From: Perlabentimonas sp034006965
GTDB lineage: Bacteria > Bacteroidota > Bacteroidia > Bacteroidales > Tenuifilaceae
Assembly (NCBI GenBank): GCA_034006965.1
Contig: JAVERU010000035.1
Span: 1-25,825 of the forward strand
DNA: 25,825 bases
Direction: 5' to 3'
Positions 1 to 7,064 of this stretch are shown one piece after another (positions within the stretch are counted from its first letter, which is position 1; every line of letters starts with the position of its first letter). The notes beneath the pieces were generated by a model. It searched no databases. It was given only the letters and a program-made list of their open reading frames with translations, and was not told the DNA's origin. A program made the translations under genes and the position numbers.

Positions 1-103
1 GCCGCAACCATATCCATTGCCGCAAGGTTGTGGTTTTTGTCGGGCGAAGTTTTTATCTTTTTATTGGGTTTATCCGTTAATGTGTCGCAAAAGCAAACCC
101 TAC

Positions 104-134
104 AAAAAAAGGGGGAACGCTGATGCTCCCCCTT
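104..134 (-). terminator. Intrinsic terminator of the alternative-oxidase-like gene
   Basis: Read on the minus strand, a stem AAGGGGGA / TCCCCCTT (8 bp) closes a loop of about 10 bases and is followed directly by a run of seven T. The hairpin begins about 25 bases after the stop codon of the oxidase-like gene. This is the textbook shape of a rho-independent terminator. On the plus strand the same hairpin lacks a good T-tract, so termination of anything arriving from the left edge is less certain. Confidence 0.8.
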
Positions 135-158
135 ATAGTATTTTGGCCAGTATCTAAT

Positions 159-848
159 TTAAACGGTATAGCTTTTGGGCATCCCCTCGTACTTTTGAAC
201 TAGCTCAGGCTTTCCGCAGAACTCGAAGCTGTGGTTCATATGGTCGCGCTCATCGAGGCTGATGCGCCTGAACACATCGGCCCAGGTGTCAACATCGGCG
301 TAGCTTTTTACCAACTCGTTGGTTAGCTTCTGCTCTTCCCACTGGGGGGTGTCAGCTACAAGCTTGGCGTAAACCAGCTCTGCGTGGTTTTCAAACTCGG
401 CATTGAAAAGGAATGCGCGTTTCTGACTAAAAAAGGCCATCGTTTTTGCAATAATAACGTACGCAAGAACTATAAAATAGGCAATTATGGGGTTTAGGTA
501 CCACTTATCCTTAATGCCATCCTCTTTCATCTTTTCATGAATAACCAGCAGGTGCATGTACTCGTTGTCCTGCGCACTACGACCCCAGTCGACCACGCTC
601 TGAAATTTTTCAACCTTCTTGGTGTTCCTAAACTTTCGGGTGAGCTTCATGTAGTGTTTTATTTCCCACATCCTGTAGGGAATACTTGCCAAAATTTCCA
701 GCAGCTTAGCCTTGGGCAGGTCATCCTTTTTGCCTGCGGCAATATCCATCCCGGCAAAAAATATCTTTGCCATTAGGCTGTACTTGTACCTTGGGGTATT
801 TAGCGTAACCTGCTGTTCTTTTTTTAGGTCGATAACAGAATTAGCCAT
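159..848 (-). CDS. Alternative oxidase-like diiron membrane protein
   Basis: This 229-residue protein has the ligand layout of the alternative oxidase (AOX) family, non-proton-pumping quinol:O2 oxidases held on the membrane surface by a four-helix diiron bundle. Visible in order are E51 in LLEILASIP (first helix), E96 and H99 in NEYMH (AOX: ERMH), a glutamate pair E151/E153 in the third helix (AOX: LEEEA), and E200 and H203 in DERDHMNH (AOX: DEAHH.DVNH). A hydrophobic stretch at about 120-140 may sit in the membrane. It is shorter than mitochondrial AOX, and the tyrosine and quinone-pocket residues cannot be assigned by eye. It starts at ATG, is monocistronic with its own terminator, and is divergent from hydF across 207 bp. 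Family membership follows from the ligand spacing. The physiological quinol (probably menaquinol here) and true oxidase activity are inference; a relative of unknown diiron function is the alternative. Confidence 0.72.
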   Translation of the reverse strand: MANSVIDLKKEQQVTLNTPRYKYSLMAKIFFAGMDIAAGKKDDLPKAKLLEILASIPYRMWEIKHYMKLTRKFRNTKKVEKFQSVVDWGRSAQDNEYMHLLVIHEKMKEDGIKDKWYLNPIIAYFIVLAYVIIAKTMAFFSQKRAFLFNAEFENHAELVYAKLVADTPQWEEQKLTNELVKSYADVDTWADVFRRISLDERDHMNHSFEFCGKPELVQKYEGMPKSYTV

Positions 849-1055
849 GGTTTTTAGTTTTGTTATGTTTTGGTTGCTAAATTATAGATTTTTTGTGTTA
901 CCTGTTCTTGTGTTGCTCGGAAAGCAGATGCTTTCGAGTAATTTATAATCAATCTTGTTTTAGCTTATAGCATCTTCAGGTTTACAAATAACCTGTGTTG
1001 AATTGCATTATTGGTGTAAACGAAAATATTAACTTTGCCAGCAAAGCGCTACGTT
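849..1055. other. Divergent intergenic region between oxidase-like gene and hydF
   Basis: This 207-bp AT-rich spacer must carry the 5' control sequences of both divergent genes. A -7-like box for hydF is visible (listed separately). No convincing -7 box for the oxidase-like gene was found, and no long inverted repeat is evident. Confidence 0.5.
1030..1037 (+). promoter_or_regulatory. Putative Bacteroidota -7 box upstream of hydF
   Basis: TAACTTTG matches the Bacteroidota sigma-A -7 consensus TAnnTTTG exactly. It lies 18 bases before the ATG at 1056, implying a very short leader. No TTG stands at the preferred 19-21-base spacing; the candidates at 1003 and 1011 are about 24 and 16 bases away, so the -33 half is unsupported. 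The TTG that would give a longer hydF reading frame (1035) lies inside this box. Confidence 0.35.
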
Positions 1056-2270
1056 ATGAGCAGAGGTAAGGAATCCAAACCACATATTGGTATTTACGGT
1101 CGACGGAACAATGGGAAAAGTTCGCTGGTGAATATGCTGGTGGGCCAGCAGGTAGCCATTGTGTCGGATGTGGCCGGAACAACTACCGATCCGGTAAAAA
1201 AATCGCTTGAGATACTAAATTTTGGCCCCGTAATACTTATCGATACGGCGGGTATTGACGATGAGGGAGATTTGGGGCAGCAGCGTATTGCCAAAACTCA
1301 CGACTCCATTCGTCAGGTTGATTTAGCCATTCTGTTAATAGCCAACAATACGTGGGGTAGCTTTGAGGATAACCTTGTAGAGGAGTTTAAGCGTTTTGAT
1401 GTTCCCTACATAATTATGCATAGCAAGTATGATATTTGCCCCATTAAGCCCGAGTTAAAGCTGATGTTGGAAAAGCTAGATACGAAACCCATAGTGGTTG
1501 AGGTGTCGGCCAAAACAGGGTTTGGTTACGATGCGCTGGTTGAGGCCATTCACAATACCATTCCCGAGGTGTCATGGCAAAAACCTACGCTGTTGGGCGG
1601 TCTCGTTGGCAAGGGCGATGTGGTGCTGCTTATCACACCCATCGATACCGAGGCGCCTGCTGGGCGACTAATCCTCCCCCAGGTGCAAACCATCCGCGAT
1701 GCGCTTGATAACGATGCCGTTTCCATCGTTCTAAAAGAGACTGAGGTGGAAGGCTTTTTAAAATCTACAGGCCTAAAGCCTAAGCTTGCAATAACCGATA
1801 GCCAGATGTTTGGCCTGGTGAGCAGGATTGTGCCAATGGAAGTGCCGCTAACCAGCTTTAGCATATTGCTGGCTCGCCTTAAGGGCGATTTTTATAGCTA
1901 CATCGAGGGGACTCCCAAAATTTCGGATTTAAAGGATGGCGATAGGGTGTTGCTGCTCGAGAGCTGCACTCACCACGTTTCATGCGATGATATTGGCCGT
2001 GTTAAAATCCCTCGCTGGATTACTGAGTTTACTGGAAAAAATTTGGAGTACGAAATGGTAGCAGGGCTCGATAACCTGCCCAGAGCAATTACCGATTACG
2101 CCCTTGTTATTCAGTGTGGAGGTTGCGTTGTTACCCGTAAGCAGCTGCATAACAGGTTGCGTCCAGCCATCGAGGCGGGTATTCCGGTTACCAACTTTGG
2201 TATGGCCATTGCTTATACCCAAGGAATTTTTAACCGTGCTGTAGCACCCTTTACTCAACCCAAAATGTAA
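1056..2270 (+). CDS. hydF: FeFe-hydrogenase H-cluster maturation GTPase HydF
   Basis: HydF is the cytoplasmic scaffold on which HydE and HydG assemble the [2Fe] subcluster that is then delivered to FeFe-hydrogenase. The protein (404 residues from ATG 1056) starts with a GTPase domain: P-loop GRRNNGKSS, switch GTTTDPV, DTAG, SKYD in place of the usual NKxD, and SAKTG. Dimerisation and iron-sulfur domains follow. The cluster motif reads CTHH (C304, H306) then QCGGC (C354, C357), so the three cysteines of the family pattern CxH-x(46-53)-HCxxC are present, but the second histidine is Gln353. I prefer ATG 1056 to the TTG at 1035 because family N-termini begin just before the P-loop region and the TTG overlaps the putative -7 box. 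hydE, hydG and the hydrogenase are not in the window. Its 3' end overlaps the convergent gene by 20 bp. Confidence 0.95.
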   Translation: MSRGKESKPHIGIYGRRNNGKSSLVNMLVGQQVAIVSDVAGTTTDPVKKSLEILNFGPVILIDTAGIDDEGDLGQQRIAKTHDSIRQVDLAILLIANNTWGSFEDNLVEEFKRFDVPYIIMHSKYDICPIKPELKLMLEKLDTKPIVVEVSAKTGFGYDALVEAIHNTIPEVSWQKPTLLGGLVGKGDVVLLITPIDTEAPAGRLILPQVQTIRDALDNDAVSIVLKETEVEGFLKSTGLKPKLAITDSQMFGLVSRIVPMEVPLTSFSILLARLKGDFYSYIEGTPKISDLKDGDRVLLLESCTHHVSCDDIGRVKIPRWITEFTGKNLEYEMVAGLDNLPRAITDYALVIQCGGCVVTRKQLHNRLRPAIEAGIPVTNFGMAIAYTQGIFNRAVAPFTQPKM

Positions 2271-3936
2271 TGGTTTGGGAACTCTCGTTGCCCAGCCTGT
2301 CCATAGCCTTTAGCGTAACGGTGTTAAGCCGATTGGGTTTAAAATCGCTTAGGGGTTGCGAGTAGCCTCTCTCTCTGCCTTCGTTTACCGATACTGTTAT
2401 TCGGTCAACTCCTACCTTGTCATCGGTGGCGGCAATGTATAGCTGCACGTTAGGTGGATATACATTTAGGTTGCCATCAGGTTGTTTGTTGTGTGGTATA
2501 ACCGAAAAGTGGAAAAAAATCTGGGGGGCTTGGTTGTCGACCCCAAATCCAAATGACGATATGTTTAGGTTCTCCACGTTATCCCAAGCGCTGCTATTTA
2601 CTGTATGGTACCCTTCCTGTTCAACCGTAAAGGGAGCGGAATATTCAACAGGTGTGTTATTGTTGAGTCGGTATTCAATTCTGTTTAGCCCAGAGCCCCT
2701 ATCGCTAGCGTGTATGTTGATTTTGGTGATTGGGCTTATCCAAACGGTGTCGCGAAGGGTAACTCTTTTCCCTGTGAATGAATGGCTGATATTGGGCCCG
2801 GTGATATCAACCTCGGGCATCGAGAACTGTTGCCCTTCAGCATCGCTAACGCCTCTGTTACCAACGTTGTCGATGGCGTAGGAACGAACGGAAACGGCAC
2901 CTGTTATCTCCGAAAGGAAAATGGGCTTTTCGTATAGCTGGAATGGTGAATTGTTGATGGAGTAGTATATCTCGTTAACCCCCGCCTTATTATCGACAGC
3001 CACAATGCGAAGCTGACTGCGCCCCGAGGAGTACTCGCGCCCGGCTACCATGTAGGTGTTGCCCGATATCTCCTCGAAAACCATGGGTGGGGTTCTATCA
3101 ACAAAAAACTCGAACGACTGCTTCTGCTCGGTATTCCCAACCTCATCTATGGAGTACCATGCTATTGAATGCACGCCTTCGGATAGGTTCAATAGGCTTA
3201 CGGGACGAGTGTAGCGAAGCTCGTTGCCATCGTTAATGGTGTAGTGAGTAGACCGTACACCTAGCGAATCGGTTGCAGCTAAAACAAGCTTGGTGCTTGG
3301 TGCAACAACCTCGTTGTGCTGCGGACCATCGATGGTTAGCATGGTGGTGGGAGGGGTGGTGTCTATCACAATTACTCGTTCCCCTTCATCCTCACGATTG
3401 CCCACGTTGTCGAAGGCGTAAAAGCGCACGCTAAACTCGCCATCCTTGTCAAAGGTTAGGGGTTGAGTGTATGGTTGGTAATCGGAGCCATTAACCGAGT
3501 AGTGTATGCTTTGAACCCCCGAATGTGGATCGATGGATGCCAGTTCAAGCACCGCGCTTCCCGATAGAAATATCTTATTGTCTCGCTGAATACCCTCTTT
3601 CACGTTGAATTTGGTCGATGTTGTGGGAGGGCGGCCATCGGCAAACAGGTCGAAACGGATTTTTCGCCCAAGGTAGAGGTCCATATGTGTTAGGTAGTGT
3701 ACCCCGTGACCATCCCAGTACATAGGGTTTCCCTCGGGCTGTATGCTTTGCACCCTAACAGCATCCTCACCCGTGGGCGAGGTGGAGAGGTATAGGTATA
3801 CTGGTGTGCCGGGGTTTACGAAGAGTCGTCCTGTGGAGTCGACATAAAACGTTTTGGCATCCTGCGCTAATAATTCTTGTGATCCAAAGGCAATGGAAAG
3901 AATAGCGAATATGTAAAGAAAATTGCGAACCTTCAT
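2251..3936 (-). CDS. Secreted OmpL47-type repeat protein
   Basis: This 561-residue exported protein has a Sec signal peptide (MKVRNFLYIF... to LLAQ). An N-terminal module contains VDSTGRLFV and NPMYWDGHGVHYLTH. Five repeats of about 90-100 residues follow, each with D..GV..I.YS(V/I)N and ending near A.DNVGN; this pattern is typical of OmpL47-type repeat domains in Bacteroidota surface proteins. The C-terminus (TITFWVE) shows no sorting tail I recognise. An in-frame ATG at 3966 would add ten residues before the signal peptide and overlap the upstream gene's end. I chose ATG 3936 because the signal peptide begins there and AGGGA lies six bases upstream. It is translationally close to the OmpA-family gene and shares its N-terminal module, so the two probably act at the same envelope site. 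Ligand and exact role are unknown. Confidence 0.75.
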   Translation of the reverse strand: MKVRNFLYIFAILSIAFGSQELLAQDAKTFYVDSTGRLFVNPGTPVYLYLSTSPTGEDAVRVQSIQPEGNPMYWDGHGVHYLTHMDLYLGRKIRFDLFADGRPPTTSTKFNVKEGIQRDNKIFLSGSAVLELASIDPHSGVQSIHYSVNGSDYQPYTQPLTFDKDGEFSVRFYAFDNVGNREDEGERVIVIDTTPPTTMLTIDGPQHNEVVAPSTKLVLAATDSLGVRSTHYTINDGNELRYTRPVSLLNLSEGVHSIAWYSIDEVGNTEQKQSFEFFVDRTPPMVFEEISGNTYMVAGREYSSGRSQLRIVAVDNKAGVNEIYYSINNSPFQLYEKPIFLSEITGAVSVRSYAIDNVGNRGVSDAEGQQFSMPEVDITGPNISHSFTGKRVTLRDTVWISPITKINIHASDRGSGLNRIEYRLNNNTPVEYSAPFTVEQEGYHTVNSSAWDNVENLNISSFGFGVDNQAPQIFFHFSVIPHNKQPDGNLNVYPPNVQLYIAATDDKVGVDRITVSVNEGRERGYSQPLSDFKPNRLNTVTLKAMDRLGNESSQTITFWVE

Positions 3937-3955
3937 GTTGTCCCTTATTTTAGGG

Positions 3956-4903
3956 TTAGTTTTCATCTACCTTGGTTATTACAAACTCTACCCTTCGGTT
4001 TTCCCTGTGTTTTGCGTCGGGGCACTCAACGTCCTTAGCACATTCATTAACAAGCATTGTTTCGCCATACCCTTTGGCTGTTAGCCTGCATTCGGGTATG
4101 CTTCTGGATTTAAGGTAGTCTACAACAGTTTGTGCACGACGTTCCGATAGGCCAAGGTTGTAGCTGGGATTTCCCTTGGAGTCGGTATGAGCACCTATCT
4201 CAAGGTGAACATGTGGGAACTGCTTCAGAATTTCGACCAGCTTATTCAGCTCGGCTACTGATTTTGCATTAAGCGAGGTGCTGTTGGTTTCGAAGTAAAT
4301 ATTCTCCATTTGAACAGCAGCCTCTGTTGTGGTTACCACCTTGTATGATGTCGGATACTCTGTATTGCCTACGTTATCGGTTGAATATATTTGAATCGCG
4401 TATTCTTTATTACCCGAGAATGTTAGTGGTTGTGTAAACTCGGAAAAATTGTTGTCGTCAACAGAAATATAGGATTGGGAAACTCCCGACATATCATCTT
4501 GGCTAGCAAGGATGGCTGATGAACCGCTTTCGGCAAAAAAGATGTTGTTGTACTTGAATAGCAAACCGCTCTGGAATTCCATGGTTGTTGTTGGCGGTTC
4601 TCCATCGGCAAGGATGCGGAATCGGATATCCATATTGCGTTCCTTATCCTTGTGCACTATGTAATGCTTTCCTGGGCCATCCCACTGCATAGGGTTGGCC
4701 GCCTTGTCGGAGCTGGGTACAATCGTTAGCTGATCCTCGGCATCGGCGGGGGCAATAAAGATGTAAGCTGGTGCGTCGGCTCGGGTGTATACCTGCCCGG
4801 TACTGTCGACAAATAGTTTTGCCTCATGCTTTGTGAGGGTTTGCCCATACAGGGTTTCTGTTGAGAGCAGTGCTATAGCTATAAGGGCGTAGGTGTGTCT
4901 CAT
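3956..4903 (-). CDS. OmpA-family protein with N-terminal OmpL47-like module
   Basis: This protein of 315 residues has a signal peptide to about residue 21. A module with FVDSTGQVY and NPMQWDGPGKHY follows, then one OmpL47-like repeat (SGVSQSYISVDD to DNVGNTE) and a C-terminal OmpA/MotB peptidoglycan-binding domain from about residue 200. The domain carries NIYFETNS, D241 in GAHTDSKGN and R256 in LSERRAQTV; the 15-residue spacing equals that of the diaminopimelate-binding Asp/Arg pair of OmpA. Four cysteines cluster near 272-294 and may form disulfides. No beta-barrel is present, so the protein is probably periplasmic and cell-wall bound, offering its N-terminal module to a partner. It lies 50 bp after the SpoIIE-phosphatase gene and just before its paralog. 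OmpA-domain assignment is firm; the function of the front half is not known. Confidence 0.88.
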   Translation of the reverse strand: MRHTYALIAIALLSTETLYGQTLTKHEAKLFVDSTGQVYTRADAPAYIFIAPADAEDQLTIVPSSDKAANPMQWDGPGKHYIVHKDKERNMDIRFRILADGEPPTTTMEFQSGLLFKYNNIFFAESGSSAILASQDDMSGVSQSYISVDDNNFSEFTQPLTFSGNKEYAIQIYSTDNVGNTEYPTSYKVVTTTEAAVQMENIYFETNSTSLNAKSVAELNKLVEILKQFPHVHLEIGAHTDSKGNPSYNLGLSERRAQTVVDYLKSRSIPECRLTAKGYGETMLVNECAKDVECPDAKHRENRRVEFVITKVDEN

Positions 4904-4933
4904 CCGATTTTGGTTTGTATACGTATTGTGCCT

Positions 4934-4964
4934 TAAATGTAGTAAAAATGTTTTTACAAATCAA
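4934..4964 (-). promoter_or_regulatory. Putative promoter for the OmpA/OmpL47 gene pair
   Basis: On the minus strand, TTG (4962-4964) is followed after 20 bases by TACATTTA (4934-4941), close to the Bacteroidota -33/-7 pattern at the right spacing; the last base differs from TAnnTTTG. The spacer contains a dyad, GTAAAAA and TTTTTAC around two bases (4942-4957), which could be an operator or part of a weak terminator for the upstream gene. The site overlaps the last codons of the SpoIIE-phosphatase gene. It would give a leader of about 20-25 bases. Confidence 0.35.
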
Positions 4965-6876
4965 CTTCACCTGGTATTACTCTAAACCCAATAACTATAA
5001 TGTCATCAATTTGCTTGTATTCTTTACCCATCCAGCTAGCCATCTTCTCTTTGAGCACCGTAACCTGCTCCTGCATTGGGAGGTGATTTATTTCGAGTAG
5101 CAGCTGCTTGAATGATCGTGTGCCAAATTTCTTGCCATGCTGCCCGCCAAACTGGTCGGTGTAGCCATCGGAAAAAATATAGAATGAGGTAGGTTTTTCC
5201 ACATTTATGGTGTGTAGAGCGAATTCGCGTTCCCCCTCTTTTTGTAATCCCCCAATGGGGTAAACATCGCCCCTGATGTAGGTGAGTTCTCCATTGCAAA
5301 TGGATATCAACGGATTTTTGGCGCCAGCAAAATGTACTTTCCGCCCTCTATCGGTAATGGCGCAAAGGGCCATGTCCATGCCATCGCGGTTGTCGGTGGT
5401 TTCCTGTTTTAGCAGGTAGCGAATGGCGTTGTGTAGCTTCCTTAGGGTTTGATGTGGAAGGATTGTGTCGTTGCGAGTAATGGTTTCGAGCAGGTTAAAG
5501 CCAATCATACTCATAAACGCACCTGGCACACCATGCCCTGTGCAATCTACAGCCGCAATAAGAAAACCTTTTTCAGAATTTGCTAAGCTGGGTATCTTAA
5601 TGAAATTTTCTCTCGGGTCATCTGCCAATGCTTTGGGCGATCCGTAACCAGTGTACCAGTAAAAGTCGCCGCTAACGATGTCGCGGGGTTGAAAATAAAC
5701 CATCGAGTCGGGGAAGATGCTCGAAAGGTTTGCCGGGTTAGGTAATAATGCCTCCTGGATGCGCTGGGCATAGTTGATACTACTGGTGATATCGTGGTTT
5801 TGCTTCTCAATCCTGTTGAATGCAAGGCCCAGATCCTGGTTAACCTGCTCAATCAAATCTTTTTGCTCAGCTATCTCCCTGTTCTGCTTCTGCAGCTTCT
5901 CGTTTGCTTTCTTCTTTATATTAAGGTTGTAGAGGAATAGTATGGCAAAGCAAACCACTACAAAGATGATGAAGATAAAAACATTTCGAACCAGCTTTTG
6001 ATTCTTTATAATGGCGTCTTGTAGCTCCTTCTCCTTGCTTAGTAGGTCAATCTGCATCTCTCTTTCTCTCGATATTTGCTCAACCTGCACCAAACTCTCT
6101 TCTGTCTCCTTTAGCGCGCGCTGCTTATCGAGCAGCGCCTCCTCCGTAGCCTGGCGCATTTGCTCTATCTCGCTAACCTCCGATTTGGCTTTCTCTACCA
6201 TTTGTTGCGCTTGGATGTCGCGCTGACGAATTTCCTCGCGCTGTATTTTTTGCGTGATGGCCGTAAAGAGCGAGAAGTACTCTGCCGACTTTTCCTTATC
6301 GCCCAACTTCTCGTACACATCGGTGAGCAAAGAGTAGCAGTTGCGGAGCATACGCTCATCGTTTAGCTCGCGCGCCAGCGTGTGAGCCTCCTCAAGGGTT
6401 ATGGCGGCATCGCTATGCTTGCCCCATTCCGATTGCACATTGGCCACGTTTATTAGTGCCGACGCAATGTCGGGCTTACGGTTCATCTGGCGGGCAATGG
6501 CAAGCGATTTCTGGAAGTTGTCTAGCGATTTGGGGTAGTCCTCCTCGTCGATATACACCATCCCGATATTGTTGTAAAGAGTCCGTTGGGCGTTTAGGTT
6601 TCCTATCTTTTTGTTTAGCTCAATGGTCTTCTCAAAGTATTCAACCGCTTTTGTAGGGAACCCATTGAGCCAGTATATATTGCCAACTCGGTTGGTATGA
6701 AAGGCTGCCTGGTTGTAGTCGCCAGAGGATTCAAACGCCTTGGCTTGGGTTAAATGCTCGTCGACCTCTTTAACAAGGTTTTCGGGCAGCTCTTGCTGAA
6801 ACTGACCAAAAAGTTGAGAGATTCCCAGAGAGAAGAGGAGAAGAAAGGCTGTAAAGGTGGTTCCACATTTTCTCAT
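4954..6876 (-). CDS. TPR-sensor SpoIIE-family (PP2C-type) protein phosphatase, membrane anchored
   Basis: This 640-residue signalling protein has a signal peptide to about residue 25 (LFGQ), then tetratricopeptide repeats over about 28-210 (motifs such as YNNIGMVYIDEEDYPKSLDN) that should lie in the periplasm. A coiled coil of about 80 residues, one transmembrane helix at 299-319 and a second cytoplasmic coiled coil come next. From about 390 there is a SpoIIE/PP2C-like Ser/Thr phosphatase domain. Metal-binding landmarks are visible: SGDFYWY, DCTGHGVPGAFMS, FSDGYTDQFGG and the final DDIIVIGF. The architecture implies that periplasmic TPR binding alters phosphatase activity on a cytoplasmic phosphoprotein, often an anti-sigma-factor antagonist; no such partner is encoded here. 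It is followed by the OmpA/OmpL47 pair on the same strand, which may be co-transcribed. The domain call is secure; the substrate is unknown. Confidence 0.9.
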   Translation of the reverse strand: MRKCGTTFTAFLLLFSLGISQLFGQFQQELPENLVKEVDEHLTQAKAFESSGDYNQAAFHTNRVGNIYWLNGFPTKAVEYFEKTIELNKKIGNLNAQRTLYNNIGMVYIDEEDYPKSLDNFQKSLAIARQMNRKPDIASALINVANVQSEWGKHSDAAITLEEAHTLARELNDERMLRNCYSLLTDVYEKLGDKEKSAEYFSLFTAITQKIQREEIRQRDIQAQQMVEKAKSEVSEIEQMRQATEEALLDKQRALKETEESLVQVEQISREREMQIDLLSKEKELQDAIIKNQKLVRNVFIFIIFVVVCFAILFLYNLNIKKKANEKLQKQNREIAEQKDLIEQVNQDLGLAFNRIEKQNHDITSSINYAQRIQEALLPNPANLSSIFPDSMVYFQPRDIVSGDFYWYTGYGSPKALADDPRENFIKIPSLANSEKGFLIAAVDCTGHGVPGAFMSMIGFNLLETITRNDTILPHQTLRKLHNAIRYLLKQETTDNRDGMDMALCAITDRGRKVHFAGAKNPLISICNGELTYIRGDVYPIGGLQKEGEREFALHTINVEKPTSFYIFSDGYTDQFGGQHGKKFGTRSFKQLLLEINHLPMQEQVTVLKEKMASWMGKEYKQIDDIIVIGFRVIPGEVDL

Positions 6877-6924
6877 GGCAAGCTGATTTATGGTGTGTTG
6901 TGGCGCTCAACTATCCGCTGCCTG

Positions 6925-6932
6925 CAAATATA
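6925..6932 (-). promoter_or_regulatory. Putative -7 box upstream of the SpoIIE-phosphatase gene
   Basis: On the minus strand TATATTTG is an exact match to TAnnTTTG, 48 bases before the ATG at 6876. No TTG lies at the standard distance upstream, so this is half a promoter by sequence. It is the only full match found in this 188-bp spacer (6877-7064), which otherwise holds nothing I can name. Confidence 0.33.
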
Positions 6933-7064
6933 GGCGAAACCCTTACCTACTATGCATCTGTTGGCAATAAAAAATGGTGATATTACTCAATGGGGAATAT
7001 TTCAACCCTTATGTGGGTGGAGAGTATAAAGCAAGCTGGTTTATGGTGTGAAGAATTTTCAGCT

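Noticed and set aside
1..17. Minus-strand ATG at 17 that could begin a gene leaving the window
   Set aside because: Only five codons are visible, with no ribosome binding site or recognisable sequence.
1..123. Plus-strand frame open from the left edge to TGA at 121, with a hydrophobic then basic tail
   Set aside because: All three plus frames are open for a similar length, none has a recognisable motif, and the stop lies inside the terminator hairpin. Too short to call a gene end.
1035..1055. TTG start giving HydF seven extra residues
   Set aside because: It lies within a good -7 box match, and HydF proteins normally begin close to the P-loop, as with ATG 1056.
2417..2881. 154-codon plus-strand frame
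   Set aside because: Lies wholly opposite the OmpL47-repeat gene, whose protein has clear repeats and a signal peptide; the plus frame has no recognisable feature.
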